Below are positions 15,439-29,490 of a stretch of DNA of 64,000 nucleotides, one piece after another. The stretch is taken from contig NOWV01000008.1 in assembly GCA_003344405.1 (NCBI GenBank), positions 1-64,000 on the forward strand, given 5' to 3'. Position numbers and translations under genes: made by a program. This DNA is from Trichoplax sp. H2 (Eukaryota > Placozoa > Uniplacotomia > Trichoplacea). Positions within the stretch are counted from its first letter, which is position 1. Every line of letters begins with the position of its first letter. The notes below the pieces were generated by a model that had not been told where the DNA came from, ran no database searches, and saw nothing but the letters and a program-made list of their open reading frames with translations.

Positions 15439-18145
15439 GACTTTCCTTTCAATTCGTTTTTTTTTTATTGTAAATTTTAAAGATTGGAACAATTTCAATT
15501 TTATCACCTTATGATACCAATAGATGATGATTGACTTTACCAAGAATCCTATTATTAAACCAAAAAATAATACAAGGAAATGAATTTAACTTCCACTAAA
15601 ACTAAGCATTATATTGGGTCTAAAATATTAAAAGAACATCATATGATATTTTCTTGTTGATCTTAACTGAAAAACTAGCTTAGCTAATTTAACAGCAATA
15701 GATAGGTAAAGTAAAATCGATCCAACGAAAGATATTGCAGATTTACTTCACCAAATGTCCTAATATGCACTCTTAAAATGATTATCAGGATGACTACCAA
15801 GTCTAAATGATTTTACATGGCATTTTGAATCATATTTTGGAAACTAGTGTACATTTACAAACTAGGTATCAAAAACAAAATCTAAATCATATGATCATAC
15901 AAGCGTAATATTGATAGAAAATTGATGATAATGATCTTTAAATTCAGTTTATCCCATTGTTTAAATCCTATGCAGAATAAGGTAACTTACTTTATTGTTT
16001 GAATTTCAGTATGACAATATTGTGTCAAGGCAAAAAAAGCTGAATGTTGTTTAAATTTAATGAAATTAGATCAGTAGAAGATGAATAAAAAATATTTTTT
16101 TAAAGTGCAAATTAATCGATCAGCTTATGTCAAAGACTGCCAACACATCGATCTTCATTAATATCTGATGTCATTATACAATTCGAAATTTGATGGCACT
16201 CCACTAGTGACTGATTGCGTCAGTGTTCGTTCATTTTAAAAACAGACAATAGTTTGGATTAATAATAACATTTTCTATTTCGACATCGACTAAGTAATTG
16301 TGGGTGCATTTGTTAGCTCCCGCCCCTTCTTCCACTTTTCCCTCGAATAAAAATGGGGTTGTATCTTTATGTCATTCGGCATTATAGTAATTATCCTATT
16401 GCTGTCAAATTTTAGCTATAAGAATAAAACTCTTTGATTGGTACATACTGGGCGTAATACGAGTATGATAATATACATATCAATAACATTATACGCTATA
16501 GCATACTGCAACTATCAGAAATGAATCAAATTAATATCTCATAGTTGTATCTTCTTAATCAGATCTTTAGTCCCCACAACTATTGACCACACTGATAAAT
16601 AATAACTTCATTGCATTTTTTTAACCATAATGGCTGAATGGTTCTAATTTTAAGTACATTCAATTAGCTACAGAAATAGGTTCCTATTAGCTCACATAGA
16701 CACGAAATGAAATAAAGATTGGATGGCATCAATAATTACTATTTAGAACAGACTATTAAGTGCCTTGAAATCATATTTCATGTAATATTAGTAAATTTTA
16801 GGTTAATGTTGTTCACGCAAAGTTAAGAAATAATACATCTTTATCTAAGGTTATTATCAATTTTCAAGAACAATTTTACAAGCTTAGGTTTGAAATCCAT
16901 GTATATTTTGTGATTTATACCTGATGCTCGCTTTTAGTTGTATTAACTTTTACTATCCTTCAAAATCTATTAAATTTCTAACGTACAGTAATGTTAGGGA
17001 TATAAATGTGACCGATGATGTAGTTTTAGCTTTGCAAATCTCTCTTTCTGCACTTATGATACAGAAATCATATTGTAATAAGAACTTCCTAACACTTATT
17101 GGATACTTACTATAGGAAATTTATTTCAGCTTAGCTCGGATCAATTATGGTTGTTGTCGTAAATTTCAGCTGACCATCAACACTAAGTAAGTTTGTAACA
17201 AAATTATACCATTATCTTATTATCAAACTTAATAGCAGCATGTCTGTGCAAAAAAAATCCTACCTGTAATCTCTAATAACCAAAATTTAGAAAAGCTTGG
17301 TTTCCTACAAATTTGTCTTCTACATGTATTTACGGTAGATTTACAAGCTGACTAATAAATTTAGATCAGCGACCAATCTTTAAAAATAATTTAAAACAAA
17401 AAAAATTATTTATTAATTCTAATCTAGTCTATTGTTATCAGTTATCAATAGACAGCAATGAATGCACATGAATAATATAATTATTTTCACCTGCTTAGCT
17501 AAATTTATATTAAAATTTATTCTGTCGTCATCAATAGCTTTTTTGGTATATCTAGCATATAATGATTTTAACATTTCATAAGTATCCTGTTGAGCTCGAT
17601 CTATTTTACTTAATTTTATTAAAATTAAAATCATTGCTCTGCTATCGTAAGTTTAAGAAATTCTATAAAAAAAGTAACCATTGCATTTATAATTAACTTT
17701 CGATATTTAGACCGTAATCAGTTAATCTTTCGCTATGTATAAATATCAGCAACAGAAATACCGATTTGGTAACATATTCAGTGAGAAATGTGTTTCCATC
17801 ATTGTTATCAAATAATTTTTGTCGTGAAGTTGGCAATCTAAATACCGCAGCTTGTATATTAACTTACTGAAAGAACAATAAATTTAGTTCACAATCAAAT
17901 TCTATGTCCACCAGTTATCTTAAAATGTATTTGTGAAAATTAATTTATTAGCTATAAATGCTATCAATGTTACTTTATTAAAAATATAATAAACCAGCAT
18001 CCTATTTTAATCATAAAGATCCTAGTATATTGGTTACGTATTTTTGCCAGTTCCAATAAATTAAAACAATTCTTGGGTATTATTTGATTTGATTATTTAC
18101 TGGAAACTGATATGGTAAAGAATCGTATTGATAATATTAAGCAAT

Positions 18146-18848
18146 ACATGTCAAAAAATGTTGAATAACATATTATCAAATAAATTGCTGAGAAAAACAC
18201 TAGTTTATTAATATATTATTAAAATGATTGCTTTATATTAAAACTTTCAGTTTCTATGAGAGAAGTATTTGAGAACTCGATTTCTCGGCTGATCTCCACA
18301 GACAACTGACTAATTATTACACTATTCTTCACGATATGAGTCTTGCCGTTTCTTGAGCAATTACTTACTTTATTCTACAAACACACGCGCTTAAATAGGT
18401 TTCTACAGTGAATCCCAATATTAACGAGTGAGAATTCATGCTTTACAAGTTACATTAATTAGTATAATACCATTACTAAAATATACATGTCGATATTCTC
18501 AGACTTAGATAGCTACAAGCTATCAGGTGTTAAGACGCTTAACCTTCGTCCATATACAGCTCAATTTTTAGAGATTAACACACCTTATAAACCTACAGTA
18601 AATTAACTGCCAACAACTTCTATTTTTATCTCATTTCTACCATCCTATTATCAGCTACAAGCACATTAAAACATAGCACATAACCTTATCTTATCTATTC
18701 ATAAGCATTCATTAATTTACAGTTACTTAATTAGTAACGGCGTACCGTGACACATGTCAAAAAATGTTGAATAACATATTATCAAATAAATTGCTAAGAA
18801 AAACACTAGTTTATTAATATATTATTAAAATGATTGCTTTACATTAAA
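18146..18848 (+). repeat. Unit of about 500 bp flanked by 98-bp direct repeats
   Basis: Positions 18146-18243 and 18752-18848 are near-identical direct repeats. Between them is a unit whose first part, 18244-18675, occurs again at 21381-21662. The unit begins at the same base (CTTTCAGTTTC) in both places despite different preceding sequence. This could be a small mobile element or the product of misplaced allelic contigs. Confidence 0.6.
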
Positions 18849-21142
18849 ATTGAAGTATTTCAAGTAATGAAGCTATATATAATTCTTTTTAGCTATTTGG
18901 TGTCACCTCCATTTAAAGTCGTTACATAGCTGTTCACTTTTTCCACTTTATTTGATAAATCTGCCTTCTATTCTCTAATAGCACTATATTTAGACAAGTA
19001 GTCGCGAAGTCGACTTCGTATCTTCTACACAGAGCCTATATCGTAGAATCCGATCTTATTATGTTTAAAGATCGATAAATAAATTTTCAGATAATGATTA
19101 ACAATTTTCTGATGTAGTTTAATTTACTATTATTGTTATGACCAACTTTAAATATATCTAAAATAAAATAAATTCATGCTACAAGTAAGCTTTGGCAGAA
19201 ATTTGCACACAATAAAACTTTTTACTATATTTAATATTTTAATGTTGTCTAAATCGAAAATCATTTTACTATAGATATCTATGTATCACCTTACAATCAG
19301 GCATTATTGCAATAAAAATAATTTTATCTTTTTTCTTATATAATATTAAACTATACATTCTCCTCATTAATAGAGTTAATATTATTGTTGGATATTTAAT
19401 ACTATACAGTATCAGTATAAAAAATATGCATATGTCGCAGCAATTCTTAAGAATGGATTCAGCCTCATAAACTTTATCTTATTAGCTTTGATTAATACAA
19501 ATTTCTCAAGCATTCATCGGAACACGATAAGGGTCATACATCAATGAGAATGAATAATTAAATTTGATATTTGTTACTCTAATATCTAGGTAACTATAAT
19601 TTGAGAAAGGAAGTCCGTATTATGTATATAAAATAATATCTTATAATTCCAATATGAAATACCATACGTTACAATTTCTAAAGCAGTCGTAAATACTCAG
19701 TACAAACGATCTTTATTACAATTAGGGGTTTTATAAAACACAGCTGAATATAAATAAGATCTGGTAGATACTAAATCATGATTGGCTTTTAGACATCCGA
19801 AAAATATGTGTATCATTATTCTATTGTTTATTCATTTTTATACCATAACTTTCTATAGTATACACATACAATCGATATTACATGCACCATCATAGCATAA
19901 TACAATAGTTTGTTAGATCAAATCCGTCATCAATTAGTAATTTATAAGTTAAAATGATTGATCTATGGAATTTATATCACATGTAAGCCACATATATCTA
20001 TCAATACCATATATTCATCGCCGTAATTAAAATGCATATATTAATAAATTAATCATCTTTGCCTAGCCAATAAATTTGGCAAAAATATTTAAAAATCATT
20101 ACTATTTTGCAATATATAACACACTCAATTAATTTAATATGGAAGACGAGCATACATAAACAGATGATAACTTTCAAATTATATGTACAATACACAAAAA
20201 TATCTATATTACGGTAGATCGTTTACAGCTATTAATCTTAGTTCAAATACTTTCTAGTTACTGAAAACTTCATTACAATAACATCCGTATAGGCTAATAT
20301 TTAAAACTTTATCCTACCAATCGAAAAGTTATTAGTATAGCGATTGCCTGTCTATGTAATATCCAGCACAGAAAAGAAAATAACCTCTTTTTAATCAAAA
20401 GAAAGCTGATCATCATAATGAAATAGTAATGGATAATTTTACCACGATTCATTATTTATTTTATAACAATTCGTAGTAGTTTAAGACTGAGATCAAAGTT
20501 GAAAGTTTTAGATTATAGTTACAGTGACTTAGTGAGAAATATCCCTTGACCTATCCTAAGTTCATTCAATAAAGTTCAAAGAGTCATTTTTTGGCACATA
20601 TTGTCATTGAGTACAATACCGGCACCGGATCAATATTTTATCTTTTCGATAAGAAATATCCATCATGAAGAAGAATTATCATGTAAATTAAGTACCAAGT
20701 GTTCAGTGCTCAAAAAAATTGGCATCTAATTGATCAACCTTATATCTATATTTATTCTTCGATTGCTCATAATAAAATTTATCCTGTTGAACGATGAATA
20801 GATTGAAAAAATCACATTACAGTCAATAAAATAATAAAAGATCATCTCACAAGCGAATATATGTGATTTAGTACGGTATGAACTGTCTTAAAGTAATCTC
20901 TGCTTAATTCATGTCTACATTGACTACCATCCATATGTGTCGTATTGACTGTTCAATTTTGATTTGGTCTGATATCAATGCTATTGTAGTTGCTTTCGTT
21001 ATTGATGATCATAGATTTTCGGTGTGAATAAGCCACACTATCGCGGCTATGGTAATAAATACTAAAAGTTATGATGCATGATAAAAAAGAGTCACAGCAT
21101 TTCGCTATGAATTAAATTGAAAATAGCCGCACAAACCAAAAT

Positions 21143-21838
21143 ATAAACCATTTACTAACCTCAATAGCAATGTTAACGTGATCTATAGCTTTGTCTATTT
21201 TCTAGCAATACACTTAAAACAACAATGTTACTCTTATATCATTGAATAAATAATAAATCAGCAATGATTATTATTTTGTGAAACATGCATGAGTATAATT
21301 TGTCACAACCCTCACTTGTGGCAAAGGAAAGTAAAGAACTCTAGTGTAGTTACTTAAAACTTGGGCTATTTCTCCCAGTACTTTCAGTTTCTATGAGAGA
21401 AGTATTTGAGAACTCGATTTCTCGGCTGATCTCCACAGACAACTGACTAATTATTACACTATTCTTCACAATATGAGTCTTGCCGTTTCTTNNNNNNNNN
21501 NNNNNNNNNNNAGGTGTTAAGACGCTTAACCTTCGTCCATATACAGCTCAATTTTTAGAGATTAACACACCTTATAAACCTACAGTAAATTAACTGCTAA
21601 CAACTTCTATTTTTATCTCATTTGTACCATCCTATTATCAGCTACAAGCGCATTAAAACATANNNNNNNNNNNNNNNNNNNNATAAACCATTTACTAACC
21701 TCAATAGCAATGTTAAAGTGATCTATAGCTTTGTCTATTTTCTAGCAATACACTTAAAACAACAATGTTACTGTTATATCATTGAATAAATAATAAATCA
21801 GCAATGATTATTATTTTGTGAAGCATGCATGAGTATAT
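21143..21838 (+). repeat. 156-bp direct duplication flanking the gapped block
   Basis: Positions 21143-21299 reappear at 21683-21838, directly after an N gap. Few single-base differences. Again consistent with an unmerged overlap around the gap. Confidence 0.7.
21381..21662 (+). repeat. Second copy of the 18244-18675 unit, between two N gaps
   Basis: Near-identical to 18244-18675, but its middle is replaced by 20 Ns (21492-21511) and its end by another 20 Ns (21663-21682). The small contig between the gaps is most likely an allele of the 18-kb copy placed here by the assembler. Confidence 0.7.
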
Positions 21839-23171
21839 ATGTGTAATTGTCTTACCTACATAGACCTAAAATAACTGAAATGGCCCCAATACGCGTGTAG
21901 TAAAGTAGCCTTCACATAGATGCTATCTCATAGATAAGATTTAGCGTAACAAGGTATAGATTTTGTTTGTGTTATTGTTATGATCAACTGACGATAAATA
22001 TTATATGAGCGAAAGAGGTTTAACTCTCATTAGATTCTCTCGTGCTCTCCTGTCGTCTAACTTAGTAGAACTAGTAGACTTTGAGACTAAATACTATTAC
22101 TATAATCGAATTCGTAATAAAGGGTTAACTAAGCTCAAGTTATTGCGTTAATACTTGTGTAAAAGTGATTAGCAAAAAGGAGACGGACTTTCCTTTATTA
22201 TAAGGCGATATAAGTTTATGCTATACTCAGTTAAATATACAGTATACTGTCTACCAATACGAATCTTTCTACTCGTATATCATGTCTACTGTGCGCATTT
22301 CTACGGTATGATCTATATCATCAAAAGAGGAAAATTAGAAGAAAAAACTTACCTATATCGCTAATTTATCCTCATACTCATGTATTACAATATCATAGAT
22401 AAACAGTAATTCAACTTGTTAGTTTACGAACTTTTTACTTCCGACGTAAAGTTCCGATGACGCAGTGTGAGATATAATCAACATATGGGAATGGTATACT
22501 CGTGTGTTTTCATATTTTGTTTATCTGCTGATGGTTTCAAAATTTTTTCTATTTCATTGCAATACATAGGCTTACAAAGGAAGTAAGATATTTTGAGTTA
22601 ATCGTAATAATATCTTACAACTTCTTCTATTTGCTACATATTAGAAAAGTAATTAAATGCCTGCAATATGACAATATTAATTTCATTCGCAATCTTTATA
22701 TTTATTACTAGGCAATAGCAAGGCAATAATAACAAGCGAATTCTTATTATTTACAACTTTTAACTTTTTACAAGGGATTGTACTCTCCTTTTTAGTGTGT
22801 CTGACCAGATGTGAAATTACTAACCGATAGAAGACAATAGTACATCATTACATTTACTAAATTTTTATCATCTTGATAATATAATACCAAAGAAACAAGA
22901 CTATCTTTCCCATGTTCTAAGAAGGTCAAGGTTCACTAAGATCAGTTTGGATTAAACTTGGGTAGGTTTATTAATATTTTATCCTGATTAAATATCACCA
23001 ACTACGGTAATTTACACTCGTCTCGCGTGTTATATTTCAGTAGTACATTAATGAAAAAGTTCCGTACAGACAAATAGCGATCGCTCATATATCTATCACC
23101 ATTAATTATATATTTAACGCCTTGTTGAACATTGCGCAGTACTATAGTGTTGTATTTTATTATTTAGCTGC

Positions 23172-23230
23172 CGGCGAAATTGAAAGACTATAGAATCTCT
23201 GTCAGCCAAGCGACAAGATATTAAGCTAGT
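23172..23230 (+). repeat. Spacer element shared with 9711-9770, copy 2
   Basis: Partner of the element at 9711-9770. Similarity stops abruptly on both sides. Neither copy has a common open frame that keeps its reading across both, so a coding origin is not supported. Confidence 0.6.
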
Positions 23231-26200
23231 TTTTATTATATTCTTAGCTTTTTTGATTTTAGTTTAGAAAGGAGTAAAACACTCTGCAAATTAGTATCCC
23301 TATCTTGGTGCCAATAATGGTACCATTATGATCCAAGGTGATCATAATCACTCCTAAAAGAAGAATTTTACGCACGCAATCGTTGTCACAATTTTTTCGT
23401 AGATTTTTAATAAACGTCAATAGGCGTGGTTTAACTCAAAAAGAGGAAATATGGGTGCGTCTAATTGAAAAGATGCCAATTATCTTGTTTTTAGGAAATG
23501 GAATAAACTATTTTAAAAGCTAAGAATGAAATCGAAAGAACAAAAATGTATAGTAAAATTTTTGTTTGCGATACGGGTGATAATAAGAATTAAAGTTAAT
23601 GTTAAATTAGCTAATTAACATGGGGTATTCGATAAATTTAAAACTGATACAATTGTAATTGATATTTAATATGTCAACAAACGCCTTATTAAGTATGATT
23701 GACCAGAACAATAATTTCTGCCTTGAGCAATTGCCATAAGATTAATTAATTAATTATAATTATTATCATAAATTTCAAAATTCGATCGCAACTGTCAGGC
23801 TGTATTTTTAGATCATTCAAATACGTAACTTTAATCCACTAATCTTATTAGTAAAGTGCAATGATCAACTAAGACAGTTATGATACGCTTTGGTAGTGAT
23901 ATAAACGGTAAATCTATTGAAAAATTCGAATTACGCATGCTTCCAAGAAGCTTAACATCAAGTGCAACAACAACAATAACAATCTAGTGGAAGACTAATA
24001 AAGCTGCAAAATACAAATTATCATCCTTACAAAGGCTATATAAATTTTCATTATGATAGATCCGGCATATGAGGATATAACCTATACTAAATAAAAATAC
24101 TTGACCGTACACAAACGAAATTAATTCAAACAAGTTAGGAAGCGGATATTTTTACTATTCCTTATATTATATAACACATTATTTGTTAATATACATTTAT
24201 AAATGCAGTACCCTATCAAAAATATTTATTATATTTTAAATTACTTTAAAACCATCGGGAAAATAGTTTAAATAATACTAGTAGTAAGTAAGAAAATGAC
24301 TACCGAACCTTCAGATGGAAAAGTCCTCAAATGTTAAATAAAAGTTGCACTTCCATCTTGCACATTCCATCTCATACACAGTAGTTGATGTATTTATTTA
24401 TGTCATCAAGTGGATTCATCTGTTCATTTAATTAAGCGTAGAATGATGGCAAAAGACCAATAAATAGTTTCTATAGAAAAGAATAGTAGAATATGCTATT
24501 GTAAATAGAAAGATATATATCTAGGATGATATTTCCTCTTTACCGTTTCTATATTATTATAAAAATCAACCCTCTAGAACACCGATTTCATAAGCGCAAA
24601 CACAACATGCTTTTTGTTTAAATATTCATAGTGCAATGTCAAATGAATTCATCAGCATTTTAATTATGAAAATATTCACAAGAGAATTGAGAAATTTAAT
24701 AAGTATTTTCTATTAACAGGAAATGAAAGGTTGTCTATATCGCACATGAATAAAATTAAAGCGCAGATACTCGGTATGAATTTAGCTGTACATCTGTCTA
24801 AGGTATTTCTTCGTGTCATATACATACTACACGTATATTCTTTTTACTAATATCTACGCTATTAATATTATAAACAAATTAAGGTGCATTATGTAACCAT
24901 GGCAGAGTTAAGAAATTTATAACATACCAGGATGTATAAACACGAATATTCTATTTTTTACAATTCAAATAATACAGGAATTTTAAATTTTTGACCTTAT
25001 TTCAGTGAAATTCTTTCAACATCAAGTCAGATTAGAGACTTAAGAATTTTACTGTTCTCAAAATAATTACGGTACAACATCAAAATGGAGTATACTACGT
25101 GCTTTTTGCTTGCGGTGTATTAACTTGATTAAATCTATGTTTCATTATTCATGAGCAAAATTCTAAAAGTCATTCAAAAATTTCCAGCAATGATCATCAA
25201 ATATTCTATTAGTAACCCACCTAACTTATTAGCTTTACCAACAACTGTCTTATTTAAAATTGCTAAAACACAACCTTAAGAAGTCACCCAATAAAGATCT
25301 TCAAACAATTTTTACTTGAAAATAACGTAGCTTTACGCCAAAGACGTATATACTAAAACATTAAATAATTATTTAATATCATCCATACGATACTAACTTA
25401 TTTATCTAAACTTTATTTAGTATTATAGTAAGTTGATTTTGAGCTTGTACAGAATATATTACTGTATCAAGTAGTACAAATGAAATAATTTGTTACAGCA
25501 ACCATGCGATTATAACCGAGAGAATTCCAGCGGACTATAGGATTCAAAAGAGGTTTTAATTAATTTTAGGCTACTTCTATTATATTAATGTAAATAGTAA
25601 TGGAAGAATAAGAGAATAATTCATGCAACTTCACAATGCTGAGATCCGTAAGTTCATAATTAACTCTTCATACAAAGTAAAGCATTAATTACAAGAATAT
25701 GGATTTTACCAATGTAGCACTATATAAATTCTGCGCCTGTAAAATAGGATAATGTGAACGTTTTATTAGCAAATGTTGTTAGAAGCTACTATTTCAGTTA
25801 AAACAATTATCTTTCATTTCCATGCTTGTCATCAATTGATGCAAGATTTCCTTCTTATTGAAACTACTACAATAAGGTATAGTATTTCTGATCCGGAAAT
25901 GAATTTAATGATCTTTCTTCCTTTGTTTACTTACTTTAAATTATCAGCTCTTAGCTATTCTCGACATGTACACTGTATTTAATCGATTGCTTGACTTTTA
26001 GTAGCTAATACGAAAAATTTTATTTACATAAGTTTCGTGTAGAGAAGTTTTAGTATAAATCTAGTGATACATTATCGTGAGCTCTCTAAGGAAATCTGAA
26101 TTAAAGCAGAAAAGGACGCTTGCTAAGGTCTTACTACAAGCTAACCATTTTATACATGTGATATATCATCGTTGTTCTCTTGTACAACACTGTAGTGGCA

Positions 26201-27039
26201 TTCAATATCTCAACTAAAATAAGAATGCAAGGCTTATATAAAATTAGATTCAATAGCAGTTCCGATCCAATTAACCTATTGAGTAACTATTTTGAAATTG
26301 AATAAATCAGTAAATACAACTTTAGAAATGGTGTTGCAAAAAATTTTAGTATGTACTATATACTCGAATAGTTAAAGTCTAATGCCAATTAACAGAATCA
26401 TTCGACAGGCAAACTTTAAAGGGATCATATGAGAACTTGAAAATATCCAAATTTTTACTGACAGTGAAAATCCCAAGTGAATTTCCGAAAGTTCCTCCAT
26501 CCAACAGAAATACTCAATATTATTACATGAAAGTAACTGCTATTGCATTGCAGAAATTGTGCAAGAATGCTCAAAACTTATAATTGCAACTGAACTAGAG
26601 ATTATGAATGTTGAAATTAATTTTCTTACGGCTGTACAGGATGCAACTAGTATGTATTTATCTACCGCGTCGATTTCTAACAAGAAAATATAAATTTGTT
26701 TATAATACGTCATATAAATCAAATGGCGGTGATCATTGATCGCTAGTGAATCAATCATTTACGAAACAGATTCCAAACTAGAAAAAAATGAAAGAAAGCT
26801 CACTTGTAGGACGTTATGCAAATTGAATACATTTTACACTTGATATATTCGAACAGTAACAATTTCTGAATGATAAAATAAGAATTTCAAGAATCGGTTA
26901 TCGCCCAGTTGAACAATAAGTCATAATTTCATGAAACCGTTTCTAATTTCTTCGGAGATAAAATTAATGCATGGCATAATCTAAAAGATTTATAATAAAT
27001 CATGCACTGTAAGGCGTAATAAATAGGTCTAAAATCGAA

Positions 27040-29490
27040 TTAGATGTTGAAAGAGTTCAAAGTGATCATTTTGCCAATTATCCAATAAGTTCTCATATTT
27101 CCTATTCCCTATATGTATTCAAGATAGTAAAATATCACTGTTAGCCAATTAAAATTGATAATAAAAATTTGTCCTATTACAATGATGAATTGAATCCTCG
27201 ATTATAAACAGTGCCCACACTATTCATATCTGTTAAAACTACAATCGTACAAAATCCACCTTTTCTAATACTTTCTCATGATACAACGGTTTTAGCGATA
27301 TTTGCTTAAATATTATACCTTGATATTCACTTCTCCTCTTTCTATCAGTCGATATTGATAAGTTTGCACCAATTTTCGATAGGTCGCTTCGCTGCAATGT
27401 ATTTTTGATGCTAATATATAACCGAGTTGATAGGATATTAATACAAATAATAATGCTAGCAACTTTTGAAAATGATTTAATTGTCCCAGCTCATCGATTT
27501 TGAGCTTTAATGATTGATATAGAATTTAATTGCATTCATCTTTATGCCTGATTATATATATTAGTTATATTATATCTAATTTTGACTAATCAAGCATAAT
27601 TCCAAGTCTTATGATACCTTCTCCGCTTGATTCCATTCTTGATGCTATATTTACAGCATCACCAAATAAACAATATCGAGGCATTTTTCTACCGATTACT
27701 CCAGCTGCACAAGATCCTGTAAATTCATGGATAAACGAAAATTACGTTCAGTTCCGCAGTTTCATAGAGGCGATACTAATTAATTTTAGGATTTTATGCT
27801 AGAAAAAGTTTGAAACTAGTTTAATAAGCTCTATACCAGAATGGATCCCAGCTCGTAACTGAATTTGAGTATTTGGGTTTTGAGGCAGTTTTACTTTTTT
27901 GATCGAGTTTAACATATCTAATGCCATTTCGGTAATTTCCACAGCATGACGATCATCCGGTAATTTTTTCGGCAAGCCTGACACTACCATATAAGCATCA
28001 CCAATAGTTTCAACTTTATAGACTTCATGTTTATCAGTTTGGACATCAAACAACAAGTAGATATTATTCAACATGTCAACTATATCCATAGCTGAACACT
28101 GATGGCAAATTTGCTCAAAGCCAACAATATCGCTGAAATAGATTGTAACGTTATCGTATTTTTCAGCTACTATATCTTGACCTCGTTTTAATCGTTCAGC
28201 AATCGATTTTGGTAACATTTCACATAAGAGTGCGTCTGTTTTAATCTTTTCGCGTTTCAATTTTTTAGTTTTGGTGGCTAAATTGACTGCATAAGTTTGA
28301 ATGCTTTTCGTTAATTTAACGGTTAGGAAGATCAAGACTGGACAAATAAATAAAACACTCATTAGTAGAATGAGTGAAAGTATAAAATTTTGGGCTGCAA
28401 CTTCGCTAATTTTTGTTGATTGAGATTGGATATATAGGGCCGTTCTATCTTGAATGATTTTCAGTTGATTAATATAGGCAGACATGTATGCAAACCAATC
28501 GTTCGCCTGTTCAATGGATGGCTTATGAGGGATATTTTCGGTTATAATACTGCGTAACGACTGCAAACGTTGATTTATACTCGCATTAGAGACCGTTTCA
28601 TTAAAATGAAGAGCAATATAATTGGAATACTGAACAGCTGAAGTTAAGCTCATATTACCAAGTTGTAATTTAGCGTAATAAAGTAACGCCTCCCGATAGC
28701 TTAAGTTCGTTCGTAAGAAATAGATACTACCAACAGCTCTTTCAAAGCCGGTCTCTTCTTTGCCCTTTAATAGCATTTGATAAGCAACTAATACATTCCA
28801 CAAACTGTCTGTTTGCACATTGCGGATACCAGTGGAAATCCAACCCAATAAATGACTATTAATATTAGAATAAAATATTAATTCATTCATAGCGGTAGTA
28901 TTGGCAATATCGACCACTTTGTCACGATGATAATTTAAATATTCATAGATGGCACTACGATTGGCTAAATAAGATGCTTTTTCGTTTAAACTATGCAATT
29001 CTACTGTTGGCCATGGTTGAATCTTGTCTATTGCTCTGTTTGTTTCTAATCTTTCTTGAATCAATGACTTAAACATATTTCTATCATAATTACTACTAAC
29101 ATATAAGACAGTTTGACCCCGTTCAATCTGTAAACGGTGAATAAGATCACCCAATTGAATGCTCGAAGAAATCTCCTTCTTAACTTGATTAGCCTGATTC
29201 TGCTGAAATGTGTTGTTGACCAAGCTGGAAACTGTTATAGCAGCCAAGCCAATACAAGGAATTAAAATTAATACTGTCATCTTAATTGATTGGATCCGTT
29301 TTTGAAGAGCACGAAGTGAACGCCTATCTATATAATTGCCTAATCGTCTGATACCCTCGGTTTCTTGACTATCACTACTATTATCATCGTCTTCGTCTCC
29401 ATGAAAATCTTTGTACAAACTGGAAGCAATATGGCTTTTCAGCCGCATTTGAGTATTCAGTCGTAATCTTCCGTCACCTGAATTCACCAT
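27040..29490 (-). CDS. NIT-domain membrane guanylyl cyclase, gene 3 (4 exons)
   Basis: Exons are 29490-27837, 27716-27618, 27410-27319 and 27108-27040, for 637 codons plus TAA. It is the most compact copy (introns 120, 207 and 210 nt). The N-terminal cytosolic tail carries an acidic patch ([15 protein letters not shown], 31-45) absent from the others. Membrane segments lie at about 70-92 and 367-390, with the NIT domain between (IERGQT 122-127, FERAVG 249-254). The cyclase domain has D454 in FSDIVGF, E494 and D498 in [10 protein letters not shown], then [19 protein letters not shown] in exon 2 and [13 protein letters not shown] in exon 4. The catalytic set is complete. Exon 3 and the last 10 residues (MITLNSFNI after GK) resemble gene 2 most (MVNLNSISI), suggesting genes 2 and 3 are closest relatives. 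Confidence 0.9.

Larger units (their letters stand above)
15439..27039. other. Gene-poor spacer between NIT-GC genes 2 and 3
   Basis: About 11.6 kb with no gene I can support. Several open frames of 60-70 codons exist on both strands (for example 17419-17634 minus, 16924-17115 plus, 26540-26758 minus), but that many are expected by chance in DNA this AT-rich and none shows a recognisable motif. It contains gap-associated repeats at 18.1-21.8 kb and the second copy of the shared spacer element at 23.2 kb. Confidence 0.5.

Noticed and set aside
15439-15543. N-terminal extension of cyclase gene 2 from an upstream ATG
   Set aside because: The extra 35 residues are Lys/Ile-rich and have no counterpart in the three paralogues; the ATG at 15438 fits better.
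17419-17634. Minus-strand open frame that reads protein-like (KIDRAQQDTYEMLKSLYARY)
   Set aside because: At this base composition many frames of 60-70 codons are expected by chance; no neighbouring exon joins it in phase and no family is recognised.
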